DNA of 64,000 nucleotides from Symsagittifera roscoffensis (taxonomy: Eukaryota > Xenacoelomorpha > Acoela > Convolutidae). Shown one piece after another: positions 21,525-32,326 of this stretch. Under the pieces are notes generated by a model. It had not been told where the DNA came from and searched no databases. It saw only the letters and a program-made list of their open reading frames with translations. Each line of letters starts with the position of its first letter. Position 1 is the first letter of the stretch. The DNA is taken from the NCBI RefSeq assembly GCF_963678635.1, contig NC_087062.1:11390670-11454669 (forward strand), in the 5' to 3' direction. Both the position numbers and the translations under genes were made by a program.

Positions 21525-22313
21525 TTAAAATTCAACTTTCTCTTCAACGATAAATTTCACAAATAGCACATCAGTATCTACATCAAGTTTTCCATATCCA
21601 CTTGTCAAAATATCCATTATTTTACAAAATGCGGCAGAATGGGGTCCATTAATTAAACTTTCAAATCTTTTCAAAGTTTCTGTATTCATCTCTTCTGTTT
21701 GAACATGTCTGCTTTCTGTATGTTTCTTTGAAACTGAAGTCGAAACTCTTACGGATTTGTTTGACGTCGACGATGCAGCATGCGTAACTGTATTATCAAT
21801 TCGTTTCTGTCCCCCAACGGCCGGAGAATTCTTGCAAACGTTTTGATTTGGTGAAGTTTGTTTGTTAGATGATGTTGCAGAAAGCAATAAATTGGGTAAA
21901 CGTTTTTTGATTGCAGTGAAATCTAACAAATCGGGATTGGCTGCAACAGGTTGTGCTGAATAAGTGAGAGCTAGTTTAAGCTTGTCAAATAACTCACCGT
22001 TTCCTTTGACATCTTTAGCAGGAGAAACTAAGTATTTGAAGCAAGTGAAAATACAAGGAACACTGAAACATTTTTGGGAAGGAAAAAATTGGTTTAATTG
22101 TTCCTCTGAATCTACTTGAATCAATATATGGTAATGAGTTTTTTTTTCCTTCTCGACTGAAAAAGGGCAATATTCAGATTTGAAGTGGCTTCCAAAAGCA
22201 TAATTTTTAAAAGTAGATAAATTAGGAATTTTTTCAGTGATAACAAATTTGAAATTTGGTTGAAATTTTTTGAAATAATTAGGTAACACAACTTCGAACA
22301 TAGCTTCTGCCAT
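21525..22313 (-). CDS. HUH (Rep)-endonuclease-like protein, 262 aa, tentative
   Basis: The ATG is at 22313. The N-terminal 110 residues have the layout of an HUH endonuclease: a beta strand with FKFVITEK near residue 22, the metal-binding pattern H60-Y-H62 in KKTHYHILIQV, and about 30 residues later CFKYLVSPAKD, offering a nucleophile candidate (Y94) and a following lysine (K100). Residues 110-210 are a Ser/Thr/Asn/Lys-rich linker, and the C-terminal 60 residues are acidic and helical. There is no helicase domain. It lies next to a PC4-like gene. The motif match is short, so the call is a hypothesis; a viral structural or regulatory protein is the alternative. Confidence 0.4.
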   Translation of the reverse strand: MAEAMFEVVLPNYFKKFQPNFKFVITEKIPNLSTFKNYAFGSHFKSEYCPFSVEKEKKTHYHILIQVDSEEQLNQFFPSQKCFSVPCIFTCFKYLVSPAKDVKGNGELFDKLKLALTYSAQPVAANPDLLDFTAIKKRLPNLLLSATSSNKQTSPNQNVCKNSPAVGGQKRIDNTVTHAASSTSNKSVRVSTSVSKKHTESRHVQTEEMNTETLKRFESLINGPHSAAFCKIMDILTSGYGKLDVDTDVLFVKFIVEEKVEF

Positions 22314-22327
22314 TTTGTAAAAGAAAA

Positions 22328-22699
22328 TTAATTCGAGTCGTGCTTGAAATCGTTTGTGTTTGAGGAAAGTTGAGATTTCCTGGCTCGTTTACAGTTAGAC
22401 TGTGGTTTGTCTTTGTTTTCAACAGTATCAGAAATTTCACTTGTTTGCGCTCGGATTGACTTTCCCGACTTTAGTAATTTTGAAAATTCTTCGCTGCTTA
22501 AGGAAAGTCTTTGTACACATTCAAATTCAGCGCCTTCAGTTGCTTTTTTGAAAACTTTCAGGAATACATAAGTTCCAGTTTGGTCATATGTTTTCAATGT
22601 AGCACGCACTAATCTTTTACTGTTTTCCGAAATATCAAAATAGCAATCGCCAAAATCTTTATCTGCATTTGCTGTGGTGCTTGTTTTGGTTTTATTCAT
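22328..22699 (-). CDS. PC4-like single-strand DNA-binding protein candidate, 123 aa
   Basis: This is the first gene of the minus-strand cluster, ATG at 22699. Residues about 17-75 read CYFDISENSKRLVRATL, then YVFLKVFKK and QRLSLSSEEFSKLLKSG. This follows the layout of the PC4/p15 fold: curved beta strands, then a 'G-IsLs-eqw-kL' strand-helix. PC4 proteins bind single-stranded DNA. The C-terminal 45 residues are basic and disordered (CKRARKSQ). No exact signature is conserved, so the assignment is tentative. Confidence 0.4.
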   Translation of the reverse strand: MNKTKTSTTANADKDFGDCYFDISENSKRLVRATLKTYDQTGTYVFLKVFKKATEGAEFECVQRLSLSSEEFSKLLKSGKSIRAQTSEISDTVENKDKPQSNCKRARKSQLSSNTNDFKHDSN

Positions 22700-23182
22700 T
22701 GTAACGAGTAAATTTTCAAAGTAACTTGATTCAAAACTGAATAGAAAGAAATGAATGGTTTCGATTGAATGTATATGTCTGCAAAAGAAAGCGTTGTATC
22801 TATTTTAATTTATATACACATGTACTTTATATCGCAAAGATATTGGATTGCAATTCAGTTCAAATGGATAAGTATTTTGTGCATGTACAACTGATAAGAA
22901 TTTTAATGGGTGTTAAAGGTCACAATGTTTAAACGTTATTTTCGATACAAGCTATTTGTTTGAATGCAATTTAGATAAACATAGAATACCACGCAAGGTA
23001 ACATAAATATTTTACACGCCCTCCTTTATTAAACTGATCAAAAACTACATAGGAGGTCTTGAAATTTCTAATTTTAGAAGAACCAATCCCTATTTTAATC
23101 TCTTGAGGCGTTTTCACAATTCATTTCAGTTTCATTTCTCTCCGCGTTACGTTTGTCCTTTTCTTCCAACTTTTCTTCAAAA
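22700..23182. promoter_or_regulatory. Divergent intergenic region between minus- and plus-strand Polinton genes
   Basis: All genes to the left are on the minus strand and the two to the right on the plus strand, so this 480-bp stretch should hold both promoters. On the minus strand TATATAAA lies at 22809-22816, about 110 bp before the first ATG. No open frame of note. Confidence 0.45.
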
Positions 23183-23818
23183 ATGCCTTGTTATATTATT
23201 GCCGGATATTCCAATCACGAAAGAACCGTTTTTTATGAAACCGTTCACGGTAATTTTGTAGCAATAATTAACGAAGAAAAAAGTTTCAATTCTGATGAGT
23301 GGACTTGTACTCATCACGTTATGATTCCCAAAAATTCTTTACATTTATTCAGTAAACTTTCCTTAAAAAATTCAAAGAAAGACGAAGAACTGAATATAAA
23401 GTATTTGAGTTACCTTACAAATTCTGGTAAATATACGGATCCTGACGAGCCTCTTGCTCTTCAGGTTGATATTTCAACTTTATCAAAACCAGTAAAAAAT
23501 TTTTTGTATAAATACGATTGTGATGTTACTCCGATGTGTGAAAACCAGTTAGAATACTTTGAAGAAATTGAATTTTTTGATCGTTTATGGGGAATGGAAC
23601 AGATTGAATCACCATCATTAGTTACCCCGAAAGCTGATCCTTCTCCTACAGTGTCACCATGGCTTGATGAACCAGATTCTTCAACTCCAACGCGCACCCC
23701 CGAAGCGACAGTGAGTAATCATATGGAAAATTTGACTCCTTCTCTATGCCTTGCACCAAAGAAAAAACGGAAGCTAACAACACTAGAGAAAGCGCAAGAG
23801 TATTTAGACCTTATATAA
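23183..23818 (+). CDS. Polinton protein of unknown function with C-terminal NLS, 211 aa
   Basis: The ATG at 23183 is in good context (TCAAAAATG); an in-frame TTG upstream is ignored. The N-terminal 130 residues look globular (MPCYIIAGYSNHERTVFY; EWTCTHHVMIPKNSLHLF). The C-terminal third is Pro/Ser/Thr-rich and ends with PKKKRKLTTLEKAQEYL, containing a classical SV40-type nuclear localisation motif. Placed between the divergent promoter and POLB, it could be an early regulatory protein, but nothing in the sequence proves that. Confidence 0.65.
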   Translation: MPCYIIAGYSNHERTVFYETVHGNFVAIINEEKSFNSDEWTCTHHVMIPKNSLHLFSKLSLKNSKKDEELNIKYLSYLTNSGKYTDPDEPLALQVDISTLSKPVKNFLYKYDCDVTPMCENQLEYFEEIEFFDRLWGMEQIESPSLVTPKADPSPTVSPWLDEPDSSTPTRTPEATVSNHMENLTPSLCLAPKKKRKLTTLEKAQEYLDLI

Positions 23819-23869
23819 CTTTGAAACTGAGGTTGAGTTTTATTGATTTTGTTTGTTTTTATTGTGTAT

Positions 23870-23875
23870 AATAAA
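23870..23875 (+). other. Polyadenylation signal after the 211-aa gene
   Basis: AATAAA, 52 bases after the stop codon on the coding strand. Confidence 0.55.
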
Positions 23876-25280
23876 TTAACTTTAAAATTGAGTTTGAGTT
23901 TATATCTTGTGTTTGTTCATTATTTATCACACAATTGTGTTCTGATTAAAAATTTAGTATAAAAGCCTTTAAAATTTGAAGTTAAAAAAATCAGTTCTTT
24001 TTCAATTAATTGACTTTTTTTTTTTTCAATTAAAAACAAAAAAAGTCCGTAAAATTTTCATTTTTTTCACAAATAGGAGTTAACATATTAACATTGATGT
24101 TCTTATTTACATGATTGATCTTGAGAAAAAAATTGAAAAGCATCCATATTTATGCTAATTTTTTGAAAACAAGATAAAAAAATATCCATTTCGTTTTTTT
24201 GATAAAAAAAGATAATTAACGTCAAAAAACTGTAAAAAAATAATTTTGGATGTAAACCTTTATTGTCATTTGTTTATTCATTTAATTATCATACAAATTG
24301 AATATAATAAGAAATAGTATAAAAGATGTTTAAAACCAACTTTTTGTTAAAAATAAATATTTTTTTAATGTTTTTCAGTTAAAAATTTGATTTTTTAATT
24401 ACAAAAAGGAAAAAAAAACGCAATAATTTTTCTTTTTCTTCAAATTGGAGTTACCATATGATCATTGATACTGTTGTCTCCAAAAATGATCTTTATAAAA
24501 AAAAATACAAGTATTCATCATCATGCTAAATATTTGAGAAAAATAAAAAAAATCAAATTTTTTAATTGATGACTCATCGTTTTTTCATTTTTCCGAAAAA
24601 ATGCGATTTTCAACCAGAAGACGCAATTTTTTATTATGAGCAAGTAGTGTTGTTTTGAAAGTGCAATGAGGGGCACGACTAATGAGATTTTTTTTCAGAG
24701 ATTTTTTTTCAGATGTGGGAGTAGATGTTTTTTCAATAGTCTTCGAGAAAAACGCTAATCCCCTTAATCCCCCCCTAAAACAACAAACTCATTTTTCTTT
24801 ACAGAAAAGTATTTTTTCTGAGTTTTTTTTCATATCGAAAGACAATTGAGACAAATTCATGATGACATGAACCGTGCAACCGCTCCGTGATTGACATCAT
24901 TGATAACAATGCGCCTGGAAAGTTGAAAAACTGACAGTTTTTCAGTTTTTGTTTTACTTATTCATCATTTCAACTGTTTTTGATTCAAATTTTGACATTT
25001 TTATAGAGTATTCTGTCCCTATGATAATTGGGATATTTAGGATTTATCATGTGTTGTGACATGCTCAACTTTTATTCGCAATTTCGAAAATTTTATCAAC
25101 TTATAATTTGAATTAATAAAATATAAAAATAAAACTTTTATCTCTTGGCTCTAAAATCATTTTGGATAAAAATTTAGCTCAAACTTGGTTTGCTTCGATT
25201 AATTTTTATCGTTTGTAGTAATTTTAACAATTCAAACAACAATTAATCTGTTTATCCCAATCGAATTTGAGTTTGACAGT
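23876..25280. repeat. AT-rich spacer with a diverged tandem duplication
   Basis: There is no gene. Two diverged copies of about 320 bp can be aligned at roughly 23920-24240 and 24265-24590. Shared landmarks in the same order: 'agtataaaag', a T-rich stretch, 'ggagttaacat'/'ggagttaccat', 'attgat', and 'atgctaa' with following A-runs. The remainder is AT-rich without recognisable elements. Confidence 0.5.
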
Positions 25281-25283
25281 TAT

Positions 25284-25353
25284 GGCGGGAAATTCAAATG
25301 TAATTCAAATTTCGGCGGGAAAAGAGTTCAAATTCAAAGTTAAGCGGGAAAAG
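25284..25353 (+). promoter_or_regulatory. Three E2F-like motifs upstream of POLB
   Basis: GGCGGGAAA at 25284-25292, TTCGGCGGGAAAA at 25311-25323 and AGCGGGAAAAG at 25343-25353 lie 120-190 bp before the POLB start codon, all in one orientation. They match the E2F/DP consensus of S-phase promoters. They stand out in a very AT-rich spacer. Function is inferred. Confidence 0.5.
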
Positions 25354-25473
25354 CTATTCAAATTCAAACCGAGAAGGGGAAAAAGGAATCGAAGCGCAGT
25401 AATTTAAACCTTTTGGTGTTTGGTTGGGATTCATTCCCTTTCCTGCTTCGCTTTAAAACAGTTCCAGAGCGAA

Positions 25474-28400
25474 ATGGGTTTCAAGTGTAACTATTGTCCC
25501 AAAGTTTTTACAATAAAAACTAATAGATCTCGTCATGAACGAAACTTTCACGCTGTTGAAAAAGAATTACCCGTTTTTACTTGCTACCATTGTAATTTTA
25601 GCACTTTACTGCTATCAAAATTACAGCAGCATATTGAATCAGATCATCAAAAATTTAACAATTTATGTCGGTATTGTCGGCTTGGTTTTTGTGAACTTAA
25701 AGATTTCAAGGATCACATGCAATCAGAGCATGGGTTACCTGTTTTGGATCAACAACTAACATCACTCAGCAACCCCTCTAGCTCAATCACACAAGCAAGC
25801 GATATTGATAACTTTCCCGCTTCAATTGAAGTTCATGAATCAGCCATGAAAAATACGTTAATGACTTTTATTATTCCCAACCAAAATATTGAACATGATC
25901 TTATCGAATTTATGACCTTGAAAAAAAATGAGATTCAAAGTTTGATATTAGATAGAACCTGTAATGGACCCTGCAAAGTACAATTTTCGGCTAAACTTAC
26001 TTTAATCAAGCATGCTACTGTTGTTTCGGACCAAAGCGTGCAACAACCTGAAGACGAACGCGTTGAAATTTTCGCTAATTCTATGATGACTCCCTTATAT
26101 GCAAACGGTTTGTCTGATGAATTATTTCTCGAAATGCTTGGAAAAATGGAAGCTGTGTTCCAGAATTTTTCAGCCCATGGTAGCGGCTGGGTTCTGCAGC
26201 GTGTAAATGAGCTTTACATTAAAATCGGAAAAATGTTACCAATCAGAGGCTCTTCGTTTATACCTCTCCCTGCAAAAATAGCAAATTCGCAACAATTAAT
26301 TAATATTCGTAATCACAACGACCACAATTGCTTTTTGTTATGCTACACTGCCGCCTATCATCTTAGATATAAGCCTGATCTAATTGTCGGTAGGTTAGTT
26401 GATCCTAAACTTGAACAGACAGATCCACACACCTATACAAAGCCCGGAACGCATCAGGCTTCTGATGATTTCGTTATGCCTATGAGCTTGAACATGATTC
26501 CTCAATTCGAGCGACTTAATAACGTTCAAGTAAACGTGTTTCAATATCAAAAAGGAGATCTCATTCCAATGATTGTCTCAAAGTTTGAAAGTTCAGATAA
26601 TTTTATCATGGATCTGCTTTTGTTATATGAACCCGGAATGCACCACTTTGTTTTGATAAAAGACCTGCTCCGATTTGTTTGTGAAGTTCGAAAGCAAAAA
26701 TTCCGAAGTTTCCTGCAGTTGTGTCGTAACTGTTTTCAAATTCATTACAATGAAATTGATCATAAAACGCATGAGCGATTATGTAAAGATCATGAACCAG
26801 CTGTAGTGATAATGCCAACAGCTGAAAATGGCTGCCACAAGTATAAATTTAAAAACTTTCAAGCTCTCTGGTATGCACCTATTGTTGTTTATTTTGATTT
26901 CGAATCGTTCCTGAATCCCGTTACAACATGTATGAACAACCCACAAATTTCCTCATCTCGCGTTCTAGAAAAACATGAACCCTCCGGGTATTCAATGGTT
27001 GCTATTGACCATGAGTCCTCAGAACCTTTTTTCTTTAGTCTTGACAGCTCTGAAAATTGTTTAGAAAACTTTATCAAAGAGTTACATCTATTAGCCCGAG
27101 ACGTTTACATCTATAAACGGAAAGTACCACATTATTTGGGAGATCGCAGCCAACTGCGTAAAGAAGAAACTTTAACCTGTTGGATTTGTCAAGAAAACTT
27201 CAGTGAAAGCGAAGAAATGTGCCTGGATCACTGTCACTCTTCGGGAAAATTTCTAGGATGGACCCACGACAAATGTAATTTAGCGCGAAGAAACATAAAT
27301 TACATTCCAGTCGTGGGACACAATTTGCAGAATTATGACATGCATCATATATGTCTAGCGTTGAACGAATGTGACTCGCGTAGTACAATACAAGTCATTC
27401 CATCCACCGATGAGAAATATATTTCACTAATTATCGGAGTAGTGGTTAAAACCATTACACGAAAAGATCAAACAACACAAAACATTTATGAGTATCTTCG
27501 TTTTATAGATTCTTTCAAGTTTCTAAACTCATCACTACAAAAGTTAGTTGACAACTTGCCTGACAACAAATTTACAATTCTGGAAAACCACTTTCAAAAC
27601 GTAAGCCAAACTTGTAGAACTCTCATACGTAGAAAAGGATTCTATCCTTATAATTACATGACCGACCGTAAAAAGTTTGACGAAAAAGAGTTACCGCCTC
27701 TCGAAAAGTGGGTGAATAGTTTAGACGGAGATAAAATTGCTATTAGTGCTGATAACTTGGTTGAAGCAAAAGAAGTTTTCAATCAATTTAATTGTCAGAA
27801 CCTGCGCGACTATCATGACTTATATTTGTCATGTGACACATTGCTCCTAGCCTGTGTCTTTGAGGAATTCCGCTCTATCAGCTATGAAACATACAGCCTT
27901 GATTGTGCTCATCATTTCACCGCTTCCAATTTAGCTGGTGACGCTTTCAAGCGGGTATGTAAAGCTGATGTTGAATTGCTAACGGATCGAGATCATTTAG
28001 ACATGGTTGAAAAAATGATGCGAGGTGGTACTGCATCAATCTTTGAAAAACGACAGTTCACTGCAAACAACCGGCAAATGAACGAAACATTTAAATCGAG
28101 CGAAGATACTACCTATGGCTTCATGGTTGATGCCAACAACTTATACGGTGGAGTAATGCAAACTCACAAACTGCCTGCACGTCATTTCGAGACAATCGGA
28201 GTTAGAAATGAAAGAAATAATCAAGAAAACGAAGATGAGAATTCCATGTCAATAGAAGAAATTTTAGCAACCCCTGACGATTCAGACTACGGTTATATTG
28301 TTGAAATTGATTTAAAATACCCTCAAATGTTGCATGAAAGTCACCGTGACTATCCACTGGCACCCACTAAGGAAGTTGTTCAAAAAGATTGGTTGAGCAG

Positions 28401-30574
28401 ATACCAAACAAATATCTCAGAACAAATGAAAAACAATGAAAACTGTGGACCCACAATAGGTAAAGTGAAAAAACTTCTACAAACTTTACATGATAAAACT
28501 CATTATATAATTCATTATAAACTCCTGAAACTCTACGTGAAGCTTGGTCTTATCGTTACAAAACTGTATCGCATCGTAAAGTTCAAACAAGAATTGTGGC
28601 TCGAACCGTACATAACTCTAAATACAAACAAACGAAAAGCGGCAAAAAACAAGTTTGAAGAAGCCCTGTACAAACTATTGATCAATTCAATTTATGGAAA
28701 AATGTGTGAGTCAAAAAGAAAAAGAATGAAAATCAAGATTTTACGAGATGCTGAAGAAACAATGCGAAATATAAGTAAGTTTGAATTTGAAACCTACAAA
28801 ATTTTTGGCGAAGACATGGTTGCATTGACATTAGCACCAACGAAAATCAGATGGGATGTACCCACAATTGTAGGAGCGTGTATACTAGAGCTAGCAAAGT
28901 TTGAGATGTACAAATTTCACTACGAGGTTATGAAGCCCAACTTCAACTGTCACCTCTTGTACTCAGACACTGACAGCCTAATGTACGAAATAAAAACGGA
29001 AAAAAACTCGAATTTTTATGAGAAACTGTACGAGAAACGTGAAATTTTGGACAACTTTGACTTCTCCAATTACCCATCGGACCACTTCCTCTACAATGCA
29101 GAAAACAAACTTACAGTTTTAAAGTTTAAAGACGAATTCCCGGGTGATATAATTACAGAATTCGTTGCATTGAAGCCAAAGCTTTATTCAATACTATCGC
29201 AAAGTAAGTACATTTCCTTCAATAATACCGGCTCAAAATTGTTCAAACAGCGCTTTTTATTTTCAAAAATTAAAAAATTTCGAAAAAATTTTTTGAAAAA
29301 ATTTTAAAAAAAAAATTGTCAAAAGTTTTTGTTGGAAAAAAAATTAAAAAAAATTTTGTCAAAAAAAATTTGGTAAAAAAAAATGTGATAAAAAAAGTTT
29401 TGTAAAAAAATTTTTTTGTCATCAAAAAAAAATTTGGAAAAAAAAAATTTTTGAAAAAAATTTTGGAAAAAAAAAAAATTTATGAAAAAAAAATTTTGTC
29501 ATCAAAAAAAAAATTTGGAAAAAAAATTGAAAAAAAATTTTTTTGAAAAAAAATTTTTGAAAAAAATTTTTGAAAAAAAAAATTTTGGAAAAAAAAATTT
29601 TATGAAAAAAATTTTTTGTGAAAAAATTTTTTACTGAGTGAAATTTTTGAGATGACTTAGGTTTTTTGGTGCTTCTGTGGGTGGGGGTAAGGGGGGAGGT
29701 ATAGGTTAAATGGTTATCACCTTTTTTTAAATGAGAGGGGGGGGTGTGGATCTTCTGAAAAGGATGCGTTCATACTTTTTTTTTCTTCAATTTCAAGTAT
29801 TAGTTTACAAAACATTTAGATATATAATGATTAGTGAGCATCATTTTTTTAATAGATACACGGAAGCACTCAGCAAAAGGAATCACTAAGGTGACTCAAC
29901 GGTTGCTAACTCTTGAAAAATACATCAAAACTCTCGCGTCTGGAAACCTTGTACGAGCCGAAAATACTCGCATCATCTCCGAGAGGCATATTCTGAACAC
30001 TGTTCGAGCAAACAAAATCGCATTATCAGCCTATGATGATAAGCGATACATCCTCAGCGATGGTATCTCTACATTGCCATACGGTCACTATAGAACAGTA
30101 AATGCTTCTATCTTTCCCGATAGCAATCAGGATGATGATGATGATGATAGCGAAAGGAACGTGAGTGAAACTAATAGCACCAGTCACCACAAAGATCAAG
30201 ATTTAGACGATTGGCTGAAATTTTTCGAGGAAGAAGATGAGATAGTCGACTGGGATCACGAGAGCTCGAACCAAGAAGAAATCTTTACGCAGGATACGAA
30301 TTATGTGTCAGAAGATAGCTTTCTTGTGTTAGATACTCAACCGAGCCGTTCGTTGAGAGACCTGTTGAATAGTATCACCAGCTATGAAGCTCCAGATCCA
30401 GGTAGAGTTCGTGTCACAGAAATTGTTGAGAGTGATATCGAAAGCGATGATTTGGTTGATCCAAATGCAGTTACTTCTTCTTCGTCGTCGGATGATGAAT
30501 GTTACCTCGACCGCGAAGCAGTTGAAGATTCAGCACCGCAATCAAAAAGACGTAAAACAAACAAAAAACTCTAA
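25474..30574 (+). CDS. POLB: Protein-primed type DNA polymerase B with C2H2 fingers and one intron, 1482 aa
   Basis: It replicates the element. The ATG is at 25474. Exons are 25474-29203 and 29856-30574, with donor GTAAGT, acceptor AATAG and matching phase. Domains: three C2H2 fingers in residues 1-100 (CNYCPKVF, CYHCNFST and CRYCRLGF each followed by H-H); the Polinton N-terminal region; exonuclease motif I with D475/E477 (YFDFESF); an endonuclease VII-like Cys/His insert near 569-600 (CWIC ... DHCH ... CNLA); exonuclease motif II NYDMHH at 620. Polymerase motif A is DANNLYG (D886), motif B is NSIYGK (1071), motif C is YSDTDS (D1165, D1167). Exon 2 adds the conserved NKIALSAYDDKRYI and GISTLPYGHY, then about 150 acidic residues and a final KRRK nuclear signal. 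All catalytic residues are present. Confidence 0.93.
29204..29855 (+). other. POLB intron, 652 bp, A/T-tract rich
   Basis: A canonical GTAAGT...TAG intron separates the polymerase catalytic core from its conserved C-terminus. Positions about 29265-29640 are a peculiar alternation of A-runs and T-runs with occasional G ('aaaaaatttttg'), and the rest carries G-runs near 29690-29750. Reading through it would end the protein at 29307. Confidence 0.85.
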
Positions 30575-31017
30575 TGTTGTGTGTTTGATTCAAGTTGAAT
30601 ACAAAATTTAATGTTGTAAATTAGTGTACTGTATTATACTTACTTTCCACGTTTGTTCACTGTTAGGTAATGGCGGGCTACTTTAAATCCACTTTTGGTT
30701 TTGTGTTACTATTTTATCTGGAGTGGTTTTGAGAGTTTTCATATTGGAATTGACCCCAAACTGCTTTTGGTGCGTTTAACCGACACTTACTTCAGAAGAT
30801 TGTGTGTATAATTCAACCATTTCAGTTCATATCTCTTTTCACCAAGACCAAAGCGTTTGTAGAAACATTGAAAGAACCAATTCGCAAAGACCTTCAACAG
30901 CAAAACACAATGAAAAGTTTTAGTTCAATTGGAATACAACATAGCTTGCCGAGCTATAGGTGGCGGAAAGAAATAATATATCGCCAGTACGATTTTGTTT
31001 TAACCAACACAACTTAC
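30575..31017. other. Polinton right subterminal non-coding region
   Basis: No convincing gene between POLB and the right terminal repeat; a 73-codon open frame here shows no recognisable features. Confidence 0.5.
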
Positions 31018-31351
31018 ACATAAGGATCATTAAGTATAAAAATTATACATAGGGATCATTAGGTATAAAAATTAAACATAGGGATCATTAGGTATAAATA
31101 TTTTACATAGGGATCATTAGGTATAAATATTTTACATAGGGATCATTAGGAATAAATATTTTACATAGGGATCATTAGGTATAAATATTTTACATAGGGA
31201 TCATTAGGTATAAGTATTTAACATAGGGATCATTAGGTATAAATTTTTACATAGGGATCATTAGGTATAATCTATACCCAATGATCCCTGTAGGGATCAC
31301 CCCCCCCCCCCCCCCCCCCCCCCGATCCCAGTGTCGTATATCTATACTACT
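31018..31351. repeat. Polinton right terminal inverted repeat with nine tandem units
   Basis: Inverted complement of the left terminal repeat: nine units built on ATAGGGATCATTAGGTATAA, the GATC palindrome, 24 C, and the terminal 28 bp ending CTATACTACT. It has one more unit and five more C than the left side. Confidence 0.93.
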
Positions 31352-31357
31352 AATATT
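31352..31357. other. Polinton target-site duplication, right copy (AATATT)
   Basis: Directly follows the element end, then 'agttgttgaatc' continues the interrupted host repeat. Confidence 0.93.
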
Positions 31358-32326
31358 AGTTGTTGAATCTTTCTTGGCGTCTTCTTAGAAACCAAAATAT
31401 CCAAAAAAAAAATTCGAAAATAAAAATACTTGGTTTCAAATCTTTTCTTGTTTTTTGATTAACTTACTATCAAATGTGTTAGTTTTCTAGGCTTTAGTTT
31501 GGGTCAGCTCGTAGCCGAACGACCAAGCACTATAACAATTTTCAAAAAAAAATGTGGTTGGCAATTTTTGTGCCGCTTGCACAGCAACAGTTATGTTCCG
31601 TGTTACTTGCAGAGCAACAGGTAATTTGTGAGTATTTGAAACTTCCCAATTTCATTCATTTTTTTCTTTGATTTTTCTTCTAGTAATAAGCAAATAATGA
31701 ATGGAAACTTGTGATAGCTCAAAATATATTTTTTGAAGCTACGACGTTTTAGCTTTTTTTGTGATTTTTTTTCTTTATTAAAGCATATATTTTTTCGTAT
31801 GGCAAGTTTTTGTGCATCTCTAGATTTGATTGTATGATATTTTGCCTAATTTTGCGTTTTAAAATTGTTTTTTCGTTTTTCCACTGTCATTTTCGATTTT
31901 AGGCTCTCATTCTGATAGTTTCGAAGTAAAGATTACTTGGCTTAGCTCTAGAAGATAACTTGTAATAAGTTTTTTCACTTGCAAGAGCAAGTGACTTGTA
32001 AAAGGGAACAACTTTTCCTTACGCTTTCTGTCGACATTTTGACATGCTGAAAAGCTGACATGCTCAATAATTTGAAAACTTGAATAAAACTTCTGCTTAG
32101 CTAATGTGGGGTTGTAATTGAGTTTTTCAAAATTAAAGATTGAAAAAATGTTGACTTATTTTGATTTTGTCGTTTTTCCACTCATTCTCTATTTTAAATT
32201 CTCATTCTGCTAAGCCAAGTAAAAAAACTTGGCTTAGCGCTAGAAAAAAAACATCAAATAAGTTTTTTCACAAGCGAGAGCAAGTGACTTCTAATAGAGA
32301 ACAACTTTTCGTACCTCGTTTGTCGA

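Larger units (their letters stand above)
12259..31351. mobile_element. Polinton/Maverick virus-like DNA transposon, near-complete, 19,093 bp
   Basis: Terminal inverted repeats begin AGTAGTATAGATATACGACA on the left; the right end is the exact complement, ending CTATACTACT. Both ends are flanked by AATATT (12253-12258 and 31352-31357), the 6-bp duplication expected of Polintons, which also characteristically start with AG. The gene set is diagnostic: POLB, retroviral-type integrase, FtsK/HerA ATPase, adenain-type protease, double jelly-roll capsid and penton-like protein. Fourteen or so genes lie on the minus strand and two on the plus. Three frames are broken at homopolymers, so this copy may not be autonomous as sequenced. 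Confidence 0.97.

Noticed and set aside
25535-25759. Hydrophobic 74-codon frame inside POLB
   Set aside because: An alternative frame of the zinc-finger region, which is clearly coding in the POLB frame.
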